From Candidatus Accumulibacter adjunctus (lineage in GTDB: Bacteria; Pseudomonadota; Gammaproteobacteria; Burkholderiales; Rhodocyclaceae), in NCBI GenBank assembly GCA_000585015.1, contig JFAX01000004.1:94700-127160 (forward strand): DNA of 32,461 nucleotides. The letters run 5' to 3'. The position numbers and the translations under genes were made by a program. Below the pieces are notes generated by a model that searched no databases, had not been told where the DNA came from, and was given only the letters and a program-made list of their open reading frames with translations. Positions 17,101 to 24,692 of the stretch are shown one piece after another; position 1 is the first letter of the stretch; each line of letters opens with the position of its first letter.

Positions 17101-17979
17101 TGTGCCGATACGGCGATGTATCGTGCCAAGCAGGTCGGCCGCAATGCCTACTGCTTTTTCACGGTCGAGATGCAGGCGCGCTCGGCGCGGACCCTGCTGA
17201 TCGAGAACGAACTGCGGCGGGCGGTCGAGCTCGGGCAACTGAGTCTGCATTTCCAGCCGCAGTTCGCGCTTGCCGATGGCCGTCTGCTCGGCGCCGAGGC
17301 GCTGTTGCGCTGGCAGCATCCCGAGCTCGGGATGGTCTCGCCGGCCGAGTTCATTCCGATCGCCGAGGATTGCGGGCTGATCCTGTCGATTGGCGAATGG
17401 GCGCTGCGGATGGCCGTGCGGCAGATGCGGATCTGGCATGCGAGCGGACTGCCGGGGCTGGGCGTCGCGGTCAATCTGTCCGCAGTGCAGTTCCGCCAAG
17501 CGGGACTGCCTGCCCTGGTGGCGCGGATTCTCGACAGCGAGGGTTTGCCGGCGCACTTCCTCGAGTTGGAACTCACCGAGAGCGTGGCGATGGACCAGCC
17601 GCTGGCGGCGATCACCACCATGGACAGTCTGCGTGCGCTCGGCGTGCGGATGTCGATCGACGATTTCGGCACCGGCTACTCGTCGATGAGCTATCTCAAG
17701 CGCTTCCCGGCGCACAAGCTGAAGATCGACCGCTCGTTCGTCGCCGACCTGGCTTCCGACCCCGATGACGAAGCGATCGTTGCCGCGACGATCAGCCTGG
17801 CGCACAACCTGGGTCTGCAGACCATCGCCGAGGGTGTCGAGAGCGAAGCGCAACTGGCGTTCCTGCGCGCGAAGGGTTGCGATCAGGCGCAGGGTTACCT
17901 GTTCAGCCAGCCCTTGCCCGCCGCTCAGTTCGCGGCGTGGGCCACGCAGCCCGCCGGCGCGAAATGGAGGGGAGAATGA
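14119..17979 (+). CDS. periplasmic-binding/PAS/GAF/PAS/PAS/GGDEF/EAL sensor protein
   Basis: A 1286-residue multidomain c-di-GMP enzyme. Residues 1-25 form a signal peptide. Residues about 34-250 form an SBP_bac_3-type solute-binding domain (LRVLIDDNYPPYVF...GYLVDLWQ), and 265-284 a transmembrane helix. Inside the cell follow PAS (about 290-410), GAF (about 423-573), PAS (590-718), PAS (730-849), GGDEF (about 850-1020; GGDEF at 933-937, with inhibitory site RDDD ahead of it) and EAL. The EAL domain looks catalytically complete: Glu1060 in EALLR, NLS, ELTES, Asp1181-Asp1182 in DDFGTG and Glu1238 in AEGVE. It may therefore both make and degrade c-di-GMP, driven by an amino-acid-like periplasmic ligand (inference). 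Its TGA overlaps the ATG of the following response regulator. Confidence 0.92.
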   Translation: MSFLRTCWLLGLLFAACGASCSALANDGVDPQPRAVLRVLIDDNYPPYVFREAGGTLTGYLVDLWQLWAEKTGVRVDLQASDWETAQRRMADRQGEILDTAFRTPERERSLDFSPPYETIPVAIYTHGSIGGIVDSSTLRGFMVGVKAGDACVEHLAAAGIDAVQPFASYEALVQAAIDGKVRVFCLDEPPANYLLYRKNAAELFNRAFTLYAGDFHRAVHKGDGDSLALLQRGFAAITPAEERRLRAKWMGTPLFASPRARHLAYALLVGSLVGAALLVWVFTLRRVVHQRTAKLAATLNAVPDPMFELGLDGICHEAHTLRAGLLPARSTALVGRRVSEFLDPAAAATCLAALREAQASGYSAGRLLALDLPQGQFWFELSVARKAQASAREPRFVVLVRDVSERKRAEAALLRRSEQLELMSRVSQEINSRLDLPVILRQLVVAALRLVGAGGGAAARLQEHQMVFREYCRAGEWLAIDYRFAAGQGVPGRVLQTRCFHLSNDAANDPWVIPEVRQAIGFANLLDIPIIGRDGELLGCFEMHDKPGGFDADDVGVLQGLAASAAVALENAALLAERQRVELALRESEAQQALVLASAACGIVATDPEGLITLFNPGAEVIFGYRADEVLGRATPMLWHDPDEVRAAAVALRATLGIDVEAGFDALVVRARVSGEADEREMRCIRKDGRRISVRLAVTVMRDGGGQLKGYLGTVVDISEQKRAAAELNLAAQVFERGGEGIAITDAACRMVMVNRAFSRITGYAAAEVLGRNPSMLASGRHDAAFFRGMWQAIETDGSWQGEIWNRRKDGSVYPEWLSISRVESEGVTTHYLGSFIDLTRHKEAEASIQRLAHYDALTGLPNRSLLAERVRHDLARAHRAREPLALMFLDLDRFKNVNDSLGHQVGDELLVQVARRLHGAVRDDDTVARLGGDEFIIVLANTDADGAAHVAAKLLDVTTPAYRVGPHELSCTMSAGIAMYPTDGDSFESLSMCADTAMYRAKQVGRNAYCFFTVEMQARSARTLLIENELRRAVELGQLSLHFQPQFALADGRLLGAEALLRWQHPELGMVSPAEFIPIAEDCGLILSIGEWALRMAVRQMRIWHASGLPGLGVAVNLSAVQFRQAGLPALVARILDSEGLPAHFLELELTESVAMDQPLAAITTMDSLRALGVRMSIDDFGTGYSSMSYLKRFPAHKLKIDRSFVADLASDPDDEAIVAATISLAHNLGLQTIAEGVESEAQLAFLRAKGCDQAQGYLFSQPLPAAQFAAWATQPAGAKWRGE

Positions 17980-18656
17980 CGGCGAGGGGTGACGAACGTC
18001 CTTCGCTGGCCACGCCCGGCGGCGTGCTTTCGGTGATGGTGGTGGACGACCATCCGGCGCTGCGTGCCGGACTGCGCAGCCTGATCGAATCCGACGCCGG
18101 CCTGCGCGTGTTGCTCGACGTGGCCAGTGGCGAGGCGGCTTACGGTGAGTACCGGGCGCAGCGCCCCGACGTCGTCGTCATGGATCTGAGCATGGCGGGT
18201 TTCGGCGGCATCGAGGCCATTCGACGCATCCGGAGCGTGGATCCGCAGGTGGCGATCCTCGTGTACACCGTGCATGACTCGCGTGTGCTGCTGGAGCGGG
18301 CTTTCGAGGCCGGTGCGTTGGGTTTCGTGACCAAGGGAAGCAACGTCGATAGCCTGTTGCTGGGCATCCGCACGGTGGCGAAGGGTCAGTCCTTCGTCAG
18401 TCCCGACATGGTGCCGACCCTCATCCAGCGGCAGCGTTCGCCGGAGTCCGGGCCCTTCGGCACGCTGACGCAACGGGAGTTCCAAGTCTTCAGGTTGCTC
18501 AGCGAGGGTCACTCACTGGCCGAATGCGCGCGCATTCTGCACCTGAGCAGCAAGACGGTGAGCAACCATGTCACGCAGATCAAGCTCAAGCTGGGCGTCG
18601 CGAGCCTGGCGGAAATGGCGCGTCTGGCGATCCGACTCGGGTTGGTGGAACCCTGA
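17976..18656 (+). CDS. NarL/FixJ-type response regulator
   Basis: A 226-residue regulator with an N-terminal receiver domain (VVDDHP acidic pocket, phosphoacceptor Asp70 in VMDLSMAG, Lys120 in FVTKGS) and a C-terminal LuxR-type helix-turn-helix (LTQREFQVFRLLSEGHS...SSKTVSNHVTQIKLKL). The start ATG overlaps the upstream sensor gene as ATGA, with GGAGGGGAG just before it, so the two are translationally coupled. No kinase is encoded in the same direction. The nearest is the opposite-strand HisKA_3 kinase at 19527-21344, a class that normally partners NarL-type regulators. The shared palindromic element in nearby intergenic regions is a candidate binding site (inference). Confidence 0.92.
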   Translation: MTARGDERPSLATPGGVLSVMVVDDHPALRAGLRSLIESDAGLRVLLDVASGEAAYGEYRAQRPDVVVMDLSMAGFGGIEAIRRIRSVDPQVAILVYTVHDSRVLLERAFEAGALGFVTKGSNVDSLLLGIRTVAKGQSFVSPDMVPTLIQRQRSPESGPFGTLTQREFQVFRLLSEGHSLAECARILHLSSKTVSNHVTQIKLKLGVASLAEMARLAIRLGLVEP

Positions 18657-18733
18657 CGGAGGTCTCGCGACCCTTCGGGCGCGGTGGTCGCCGCGGCAGC
18701 GTCGGCTCATGCCGGCAGCCCCCTGTGCCGAGA

Positions 18734-18767
18734 CGACAGGGAAAATTTCCCGTACCGATCGGGAGTC
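18734..18767 (+). promoter_or_regulatory. candidate operator, copy 1
   Basis: A 34-bp element with the inverted repeat GGGAAA-A-TTTCCC (18739-18751), preceded by CGAC and followed by CGGGAGTC. It is identical to copy 2 (21418-21451) at 24 of 34 positions. It lies 57 bp upstream of the TPR gene start. Confidence 0.5.
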
Positions 18768-18823
18768 TCGTCGCTGGCCCTCGGCGCCGCGCCGCGGCAG
18801 AATCGGTGCATGAAGTCACCGCG

Positions 18824-19396
18824 ATGCACTCGCTGCCCGCTGCCGTCAAGACAGCTCCTGTTCGACCGGGACAGTCGATGATCGATCTGCTCTTCGATCT
18901 GTTCGCCAGTTTCTATGAGCGAGGAGACCTCGCCAGCGCCGAGCATATCGCCTTGAAGATCAGGCAGGCGGTTCCCGATGATGCCGTTGCCTGGCACCTC
19001 CTGGGCTTGGTCCGATATCGGATCGGGCGGCGGGACGATGCTTTGCGGGCCTTCGACGCTGCCGATGGCGCCAAGCACAGGTTACGTCTGACACAGCCTG
19101 ACGACCGGGGCCTCAGCGCTTCACTGGAGTGTCTTCGGGTCGCGTGCCGGGACGGGTCGCGGTTGGGCCGCGCGTGGTACGACCTCGCGCTGCTGCAGTT
19201 GCGTCTGCGGCGTTACCCGCAGGCTATTTTTGCCCTGCAGGCGGCTGCAGCGGCGCAGCCGGAAAGGCTCGCGGCTGCCTGCCGCGCGCTGGAGCGTGTG
19301 GCAAAGCGTTGTCGCAGCGACTTCGGTGCTGCCTGCTGCAGCGTCGTGAGTCCATCTGTGGCGCCTCTGATCGCTGCCGTTCCTCCCTCCGGCTGA
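18824..19396 (+). CDS. small TPR-type protein
   Basis: A 190-residue protein with two helix-turn-helix pairs resembling tetratricopeptide repeats: AEHIALKIRQAVPDDAVAWH with the following LLGLVRYRIGRRDDALRAFD, and RAWYDLALLQLRLRRYPQAI followed by an Ala-rich helix. No enzymatic motif, signal peptide or membrane segment is seen. The C-terminus is low-complexity. The start is uncertain: ATG 18824 gives MHSLPAAV and ATG 18878 gives MIDLLFDLF, and neither has a strong ribosome binding site. TPR proteins mediate protein-protein contacts. It lies between the response regulator and the convergent histidine kinase, so it may be part of that signalling set (inference). Confidence 0.65.
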   Translation: MHSLPAAVKTAPVRPGQSMIDLLFDLFASFYERGDLASAEHIALKIRQAVPDDAVAWHLLGLVRYRIGRRDDALRAFDAADGAKHRLRLTQPDDRGLSASLECLRVACRDGSRLGRAWYDLALLQLRLRRYPQAIFALQAAAAAQPERLAAACRALERVAKRCRSDFGAACCSVVSPSVAPLIAAVPPSG

Positions 19397-19526
19397 GGGC
19401 AGCTCGTTTCCAGCCGCCGGGCTGTGGTGACGCGCCGGCTGCCGTCTGCATGGTGCGCCGCGCCTTCGCCCTGCCGCGTGCGAGGTCTCGTCGGACGCGC
19501 TTTCGCGACGCGGTGCGCAGGAAGTC

Positions 19527-21344
19527 TCAGACGTTGGGGACGATCACCCGTATCCGGGTGCCGCCGCCCTTCCGGCTGCTGACCTGCAGCGTACCGCCGA
19601 GGGACAGGACGCGTTCGCGCATTCCGAGCAGACCGAAGCCGGCGTGTGCCGCATCCATCTCCATGCCGACGCCATCGTCGCGGACCACCAGCCGCAGCAA
19701 CTCGCCCTCTGCCGACCACCTGTTGCCCAGGATCAGTCGTACGCGGTGGGCCGCAGCATGGCGGGCGATGTTGCTCAGGCACTCCTGGACGACGCGATAG
19801 AGCGTCACCCGGAGCTGCTTTCCTTCGCAGACGAGGTTCGACGGAAGAGAAGCCTGCCACTCGATTTCCGGATGCTGCTGCCCCCAGCTGTCGATCAGGC
19901 TGGCCAGTGCCTCGGCAATTCCGGCAGCGTCGAGAACACTCGGATGCAGGCCCTCCATCAGTCGGTGCGACACCTCGTAGATGGCATGTGCCGAACCGTC
20001 GATTGCCTCGGCGCTGCGCCGGATCGCTTCCGGGTCGCAGCGGTCGTTGCGCTGCAGCGCGCCGGCAAAGGCCCGAATTGCCGTCAGGTGCTGTGACAAT
20101 TCATCATGCAACTCGCGGGCGAGGTCGGCGCGCTCACGTTCCTGCAGCGCGATCAATCGTCGCACCAGGCGCGTGTTTTCGTCGAGGAGGGCCTGTGTGG
20201 CCTTCTCGGAGTGTTTCCGCTCGGTGATGTCCTGCACCGTGCCGATCAGGCGCAGCGGCTGGCCATCCGCCGCGCACTCGAGTTCGCCGAGGCCGTGCAG
20301 CCAGCGGATGGCACCGTCACGTGGGCGAATGATTCGGTACTCGCAGTCGAAGATTCCCCTGTCGCGGACTGTCAGTCGGACGTGGTCAAGGACCTTCTGG
20401 CGATCGTCGGCATGCACCATCTGCAGCCAGGCGTCGGTCGTGTGCTCGTGCTCCAGGCCGACACCGAGGATTCGCTCGAGCATCGGGCTGCCAAGCCATT
20501 TCCCGGAAGCGAGGTCGGCCGTGTAGCTGCCCAGGCGACCCACCTCCTGGGCGCGCTGCAAGGCCTGTTCGCCTGCCTTGATCGGCGTGACGTCGGTGAC
20601 CTCCACGAAAAAGCCCTGCACTTGGCCATTGACCACATCGGGGATGTAGCGCGCGAACGAGTGGCGCAGCGCGCGGCCATCGGGCGAAGGGATGGCCCGT
20701 TCAAACTGTTGCGCACTGCCGCACAGCACCGCCTCGATATAGGGCGCATTGAGGCGGTATCGTTCGTCACCGATCACTTCCCGGATGTGCTTGCCCGGAA
20801 TCGTCGCCGGGTCGATGCCGAACCAGTCGCGGTAGGCATGGTTCGCGAAGCGGTTGCGCAGCCCGCAGTCCCAGTAGCCAATCATCGACGGCAGACCGTT
20901 CACAATCGTTGCCAAGTCGGGCTGCCGGTTCTGGTGGTGGTCGACGGCGGCCACTGTACGCTCGCGTCGGCCGAGCGGACGATGACGGACCACGGCTCCG
21001 CCACGCGGCGCCGGCAACGGTTCCACGCGGCATTCGCACCAGCGCTCGCCGCCGGGTGCGTCACAGGGATACTCCAGGGCGAACCAGGTCTGTCGCCCGG
21101 CCAGCACCTCTTCCAGACCCTGCAGGGCAGCCGCGGCCAGGACGTCGCCTCCCGCTGCCCGTCGCACCGCGGCCAGGTAGTCGATGCCGCGACCGTCAGC
21201 GAGCTCGGGGCTGGCGCCGTTGCCATGGGCAAAGTCCCGCCACGCCTGATTGACGCTGAGGATCACTCCTCGCTCGTCGAGCACGGCGATCGAGTCGGCA
21301 TGACCGTCGGCGAGCGAGCTGGCGGGCTGCATCGTTCTCATCAT
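19527..21344 (-). CDS. PAS-domain sensor histidine kinase (NarX/HisKA_3 class)
   Basis: A 605-residue, apparently soluble kinase with three PAS-like domains: about 10-130, degenerate at its end; 145-270 (GYWDCGLRNRFANHAYRDWF...); and 275-395 (RLGSYTADLASG... to TVQDITERKHSEK). The HisKA_3 dimerisation helix carries His413 in ARELHDELSQHL. The HATPase_c domain has the N-box ECLSNIARHAAAH, VRDDGVGM and GFGLLGMRERV plus GGGTRI. It would autophosphorylate and signal to a NarL-type regulator; the one at 17976-18656 is the obvious candidate. The start is ambiguous: ATG 21344 is used, and a GTG at 21371 would add nine residues. It is transcribed away from the second GGDEF-EAL gene, and copy 2 of the 34-bp element lies between them. 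Confidence 0.9.
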   Translation of the reverse strand: MMRTMQPASSLADGHADSIAVLDERGVILSVNQAWRDFAHGNGASPELADGRGIDYLAAVRRAAGGDVLAAAALQGLEEVLAGRQTWFALEYPCDAPGGERWCECRVEPLPAPRGGAVVRHRPLGRRERTVAAVDHHQNRQPDLATIVNGLPSMIGYWDCGLRNRFANHAYRDWFGIDPATIPGKHIREVIGDERYRLNAPYIEAVLCGSAQQFERAIPSPDGRALRHSFARYIPDVVNGQVQGFFVEVTDVTPIKAGEQALQRAQEVGRLGSYTADLASGKWLGSPMLERILGVGLEHEHTTDAWLQMVHADDRQKVLDHVRLTVRDRGIFDCEYRIIRPRDGAIRWLHGLGELECAADGQPLRLIGTVQDITERKHSEKATQALLDENTRLVRRLIALQERERADLARELHDELSQHLTAIRAFAGALQRNDRCDPEAIRRSAEAIDGSAHAIYEVSHRLMEGLHPSVLDAAGIAEALASLIDSWGQQHPEIEWQASLPSNLVCEGKQLRVTLYRVVQECLSNIARHAAAHRVRLILGNRWSAEGELLRLVVRDDGVGMEMDAAHAGFGLLGMRERVLSLGGTLQVSSRKGGGTRIRVIVPNV

Positions 21345-21417
21345 GGGCGCATTATTGCCGAGACGCGGCACAATATCGAGCTGCCTGCGCTACCGAGCTG
21401 CCCGCGCTTCGTGCCGG

Positions 21418-21451
21418 CGACCGGGAATTTTTCCCGCCTTGTCCGGGACTC
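21418..21451. promoter_or_regulatory. candidate operator, copy 2
   Basis: Between the divergent histidine kinase and GGDEF-EAL genes. It contains CGGGAA-TTT-TTCCCG (21422-21436), with the same flanking CGAC and CGGGA-n-TC as copy 1 at 18734-18767. It lies 74 bp upstream of the kinase ATG and 100 bp upstream of the GGDEF-EAL ATG. Confidence 0.5.
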
Positions 21452-21550
21452 CTGCCCCTTGAGGCGGCGCTGCTGACAGTACAGGATGCACGACGAGTGG
21501 TGGCTGTGCGTGCGCTGACTGGACAACCTGTGCGAGATGAAGGTGGGTGG

Positions 21551-23404
21551 ATGAGCAGCAGCTCTGACGCAAGCAGGAACGAATCGTGCTCCGCGACCGC
21601 GGCCGGCGCACTCGCGATGGCTATGCCCTTGGGTGCAGCAGGCGGTCGCCCGTGGGTCTCGCCGCAGCGCGGCAGGCACGTACCGGCGAAGGCCAACTTC
21701 GATGTTGCCGGCTGGCTCGCCGCCGACACCGCCAGGGGCATCGCCATCATCGACGCGGGCTGGCGCATCGTTCGCATCAACCAGGCCTTTACCCGGATTA
21801 CCGGCTATGGCGCCGTGGAATCGCTTGGCCGCGACGCAGCTCTCCTGTTCTCACCAGCGGACGATGCGGGCATTCATCGCTGTGTCCGCTCATCGATGGC
21901 AGCGCGCGGTTACTGGCAAGGCGAGGTGTGGAGCCGGCGCAGCGACGGCTGCGCGTATCCGCTGTGGCTGGCGATCAGCCGCGTCGATGGCGAAGGCATG
22001 CCGATGCATTATGTCGCGAGCTTCGTCGACATCACGTGGCACAAGGAGACGCAGGCAAGGATGCTGCATCTGGCCCACCGTGATCCGTTGACCGGGCTGG
22101 CCAACCGCAGCCTGCTGGAAGAACGGGTCAGGCATGACCTCGCACGTGCTCATCGCGGCCGCGAGTCGCTGGCCCTGATGTTCATCGATCTCGACCGCTT
22201 CAAGGGCATCAACGACGTCCTCGGGCACCGAGTGGGCGATGCGCTCCTGATACAGGTGGCGAAGCGCCTGCAGGGCGCCATGCGCGATGGCGATACGGTT
22301 GCGCGGCTGGGTGGTGACGAGTTCATCGTCGTCCTGCCGAACACCGATGCCGATGGCGCCGCGCATGTGGCAGCGAAGCTGCTCGATACGGCGACAGCGC
22401 CCTATCGTATCGGGCGACATGAACTGCTGTGCACGATGTCGCTCGGGATCGCGATGTATCCGGCGGACGGAAACAGCTTCGCCAGCCTGTCAATGTGTGC
22501 GGATGCCGCGATGTACCGCGCCAAGCAGGGCGGGCCGCACCACTATCGTTTCTTTACGACGGAGATGCAGCGACATGCGGCGCGGGCCGCGATGATCGAG
22601 AACGAGCTGCGCTCGGCGCTCGACAACGGCCAGCTGTGCCTGCACTACCAGTCGCAGGTTGGCCTTGCCGACAAGCGCCTGTACGCAGCCGAGGCGCTGC
22701 TGCGCTGGCAACATCCGGTGCTCGGAGTGGTGTCCGCGGGCGAGCTGATCACCATTGCCGAGGGCTGCGGCCTCATCCTCGAGCTCGATGAATGGGTGCT
22801 GCGAGCCGCGGTCCGGCAACTGCGACTCTGGCGGCAGGCGCGTTTGCCGCCGCTGCGCGTCACCGTCAACCTGTCCGCGGTCGAGTTCCGGCAGGCCGGC
22901 CTCGCAGATCTGGTGGGCCGGATTCTTGTCCAGGAGGATTTGCCGCCACCCTTTCTGGAACTGGAGTTCAGGGAGCACATGCTGATGGGTCAGCCATCGG
23001 TGGCGCTGGAAACGGTCGACAGGTTGCGCGCGCTGGGGGTGAGGATGTCGATCGACGGATTCGGCAGCGGGCGTTCTTCGCTCGGTTGCCTCAGGCGACT
23101 GCGCGTGCACCAGTTGAAGATCGATCGTTCGCTGGTTGCCGGTGTGATCAGCGACGCGGACGACGCGACAGTTGTCGCCGCAACGATCGGCATGGCGCAT
23201 GCGATCGACCTGCAGACGGTTGCCGTGGGTGTCGAAAACGAAGCGCAAAGGGCTTTTCTGCAGCGTAGCGGGTGCCAGCAGGCGCAGGGCCACCTGTTCA
23301 GCCAGCCCTTGCCGCCCGCGTGCTTCGAATCCTGCATGCGCCAGCTCGGCCCGCATGTCGTACCGATCGGCAAGCGCCTGGCACAGTCCGGAAGACGCGG
23401 TTGA
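21551..23404 (+). CDS. PAS-GGDEF-degenerate EAL protein
   Basis: A 617-residue cytoplasmic paralogue of the C-terminal half of the 1286-residue sensor at 14119. The PAS domain (about 55-175) is followed by GGDEF (about 180-345; GGDEF at 254-258, inhibitory site RDGD at 245-248) and EAL. The EAL domain keeps Glu381 in EALLR, NLS and the Lys in LKIDRS. The canonical DDFGTG has become DGFGSG (Asp502-Gly503), AEGVE has become AVGVE (Val559), and ELTES has become EFREH. Loss of the second Asp and of the loop Glu should abolish phosphodiesterase activity, so the protein is probably a cyclase or a c-di-GMP-responsive scaffold. The ATG at 21551 follows GGTGGGTGG. The first 50 residues are Ser/Ala-rich and probably unstructured. 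Confidence 0.9.
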   Translation: MSSSSDASRNESCSATAAGALAMAMPLGAAGGRPWVSPQRGRHVPAKANFDVAGWLAADTARGIAIIDAGWRIVRINQAFTRITGYGAVESLGRDAALLFSPADDAGIHRCVRSSMAARGYWQGEVWSRRSDGCAYPLWLAISRVDGEGMPMHYVASFVDITWHKETQARMLHLAHRDPLTGLANRSLLEERVRHDLARAHRGRESLALMFIDLDRFKGINDVLGHRVGDALLIQVAKRLQGAMRDGDTVARLGGDEFIVVLPNTDADGAAHVAAKLLDTATAPYRIGRHELLCTMSLGIAMYPADGNSFASLSMCADAAMYRAKQGGPHHYRFFTTEMQRHAARAAMIENELRSALDNGQLCLHYQSQVGLADKRLYAAEALLRWQHPVLGVVSAGELITIAEGCGLILELDEWVLRAAVRQLRLWRQARLPPLRVTVNLSAVEFRQAGLADLVGRILVQEDLPPPFLELEFREHMLMGQPSVALETVDRLRALGVRMSIDGFGSGRSSLGCLRRLRVHQLKIDRSLVAGVISDADDATVVAATIGMAHAIDLQTVAVGVENEAQRAFLQRSGCQQAQGHLFSQPLPPACFESCMRQLGPHVVPIGKRLAQSGRRG

Positions 23405-23747
23405 ACCTCGTCGCAGAGCTGTGTCGAGCGTGGGCTTAGACCGTTTCGTCAGGTCTTCCGTGACTTTCTTCACCGTCGACCTGTGCCGTCCGACGGGAAA
23501 ATGAAGGTACAGACTGAACGTACCGACCTGCGGCGACGCCAGCGCGGCTGCAGTGGCAGGTGCGCGGCGCATGTCGTCGCCCATGCTCGAGTGGACGGAC
23601 TTGCTGCTGCTGCCGCATGTTCAGTCGGTGTGTTGGTCGGCTTGGCGGGCAGCGGCTGGGGGTGACGCGGCTGCTGGCTCGCGGCGAGCGGGGTGCGCGT
23701 GCTGCCGGACGGGGGCAGCCGGCGACTGAGCGGGAAAGGGGTTGCAG
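23405..23747. other. 343-bp region without a gene
   Basis: No convincing open frame: the short frames here have Arg/Ala/Ser-rich shadow composition. It contains a diverged copy of the 34-bp element (23491-23526), inside which GGTAC (23506-23510) and GTACC (23520-23524) form an inverted repeat with a 9-nt spacer. A weak AGACC/GGTCT hairpin near 23438-23456 could help end the upstream transcript. No clear -10/-35 pair is visible for the ankyrin gene. Confidence 0.5.
23491..23526 (+). promoter_or_regulatory. diverged copy 3 of the candidate operator
   Basis: CGAC then GGGAAAAT (23491-23502) and CGTACCGA (23519-23526) match copy 1 exactly in both blocks, but the middle is expanded by about 12 bp and the TTTCCC arm is lost. 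It lies about 220 bp upstream of the ankyrin gene. Confidence 0.3.
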
Positions 23748-24494
23748 ATGGAACATTGCAGACACGAGCGGCCTGATCTTCGGGATCCGTTGGCCGCTTT
23801 CGTCGCCAGCGCATGTGCGGGTGACACGGCGGCGATGCGGCTACAGGTGGCCGGCGGCCTCGACGTCAACGGCTACGATCAACTGGGCGACACCATTCTG
23901 CAGCACGTGATCACCGCCCTTGAGCCGTGTCCCGCGTTGCGGCGCCATCAGGCGATCAGCGAGCTGCTGCAGCTTGGCGCCGATCCGGGCGCGGTCGGTC
24001 GCGATGGTGCCAGCCCGCTGTTCCAGGCAGCAATGAACATGGACAGCGGTCTGCTGCGCATTCTGCTCGACGCCGGCGCCGACCCCAACGCCATGCTGCG
24101 CATCCTCGCCGGTGCCGGTCGCGGTTCGCCTGCAGCCGGTGCCGACCGCCGGTGCGAGCAGTCCCTTTACGACTGGGCCAAGTTTGCCTACTGCTACGAG
24201 GTGTGGCGCGGCGGATTGCCCGGGCAGGTCGGTCAGAGCGACAGCCAAAGCGAAGAGGACTGGCTCGAGTACGTCGATCGCCTCGCCCTCCGCCACGGCA
24301 AGCGAAGGCCCGACCACCTGCGCCTGCTGCGGGAGCGCGGCGCCCTGCGGCTGGCCGAACTGCGTCAGCGGGCGGAGGCCGGGCGGACGCCGCCGCCGGC
24401 CGATCGGTACGGCGGCGTGGCCGGGCGGCGCCGCGACGACCGCCTTGCTGGCGCGCGGCGTCTTTTTGACGGCTTGCCGCTTCCCGTCGCCTGA
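23748..24494 (+). CDS. ankyrin-repeat protein
   Basis: A 248-residue protein with two to three ankyrin repeats: DPLAAFVASACAGDTAAMRL followed by GGLDVNGYDQLGDTIL; then AISELLQLGADPGAVGRDGA followed by SPLFQAAMN; then LLRILLDAGADPNAML. The rest (YDWAKFAYCYEVWRGGLPGQ onward) is not recognised, and the last 40 residues are Arg-rich and probably disordered. No signal peptide. ATG 23748 is preceded by AAAGGGG. Ankyrin proteins bind partner proteins; no function can be assigned. It sits between the c-di-GMP cluster and the hydrogenase-like gene, 198 bp before the latter. Confidence 0.8.
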   Translation: MEHCRHERPDLRDPLAAFVASACAGDTAAMRLQVAGGLDVNGYDQLGDTILQHVITALEPCPALRRHQAISELLQLGADPGAVGRDGASPLFQAAMNMDSGLLRILLDAGADPNAMLRILAGAGRGSPAAGADRRCEQSLYDWAKFAYCYEVWRGGLPGQVGQSDSQSEEDWLEYVDRLALRHGKRRPDHLRLLRERGALRLAELRQRAEAGRTPPPADRYGGVAGRRRDDRLAGARRLFDGLPLPVA

Positions 24495-24604
24495 GACGCG
24501 TGGCGCGACCGGCAGCTGGTGGCGCTGGCCGCGCACCGCGCACGGGCACGGCCGCGGCAGTGCTGGCTACTGCCGGGGGCCACGGGGTCGCCTTGCCCTT
24601 CGTC

Positions 24605-24613
24605 TGCTATAGT
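24605..24613 (+). promoter_or_regulatory. extended -10 promoter of the hupV-like gene
   Basis: TGC followed by TATAGT gives an extended -10, about 80 bp upstream of the ATG at 24693. No good -35 or sigma54-type -24/-12 element was recognised. Confidence 0.4.
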
Positions 24614-24692
24614 TCGGCCTCCGCGCTTGCGAAGCATCGACTGCGCGACCGCGCTGCGGCTGCGGGGAGGAATCAGGAATCAGGGATCACGG

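Noticed and set aside
14101..17853. A 1250-codon open frame on the minus strand, opposite the large sensor gene
   Set aside because: Its composition (His, Arg, Asp, Gln-rich, no domain) is that of an antisense shadow in high-GC DNA, while the plus strand encodes seven recognisable domains.
21000..21344. Frameshift in the first PAS domain of the histidine kinase
   Set aside because: The end of the domain is degenerate, but no alternative frame restores a better match, so divergence is the simpler reading.
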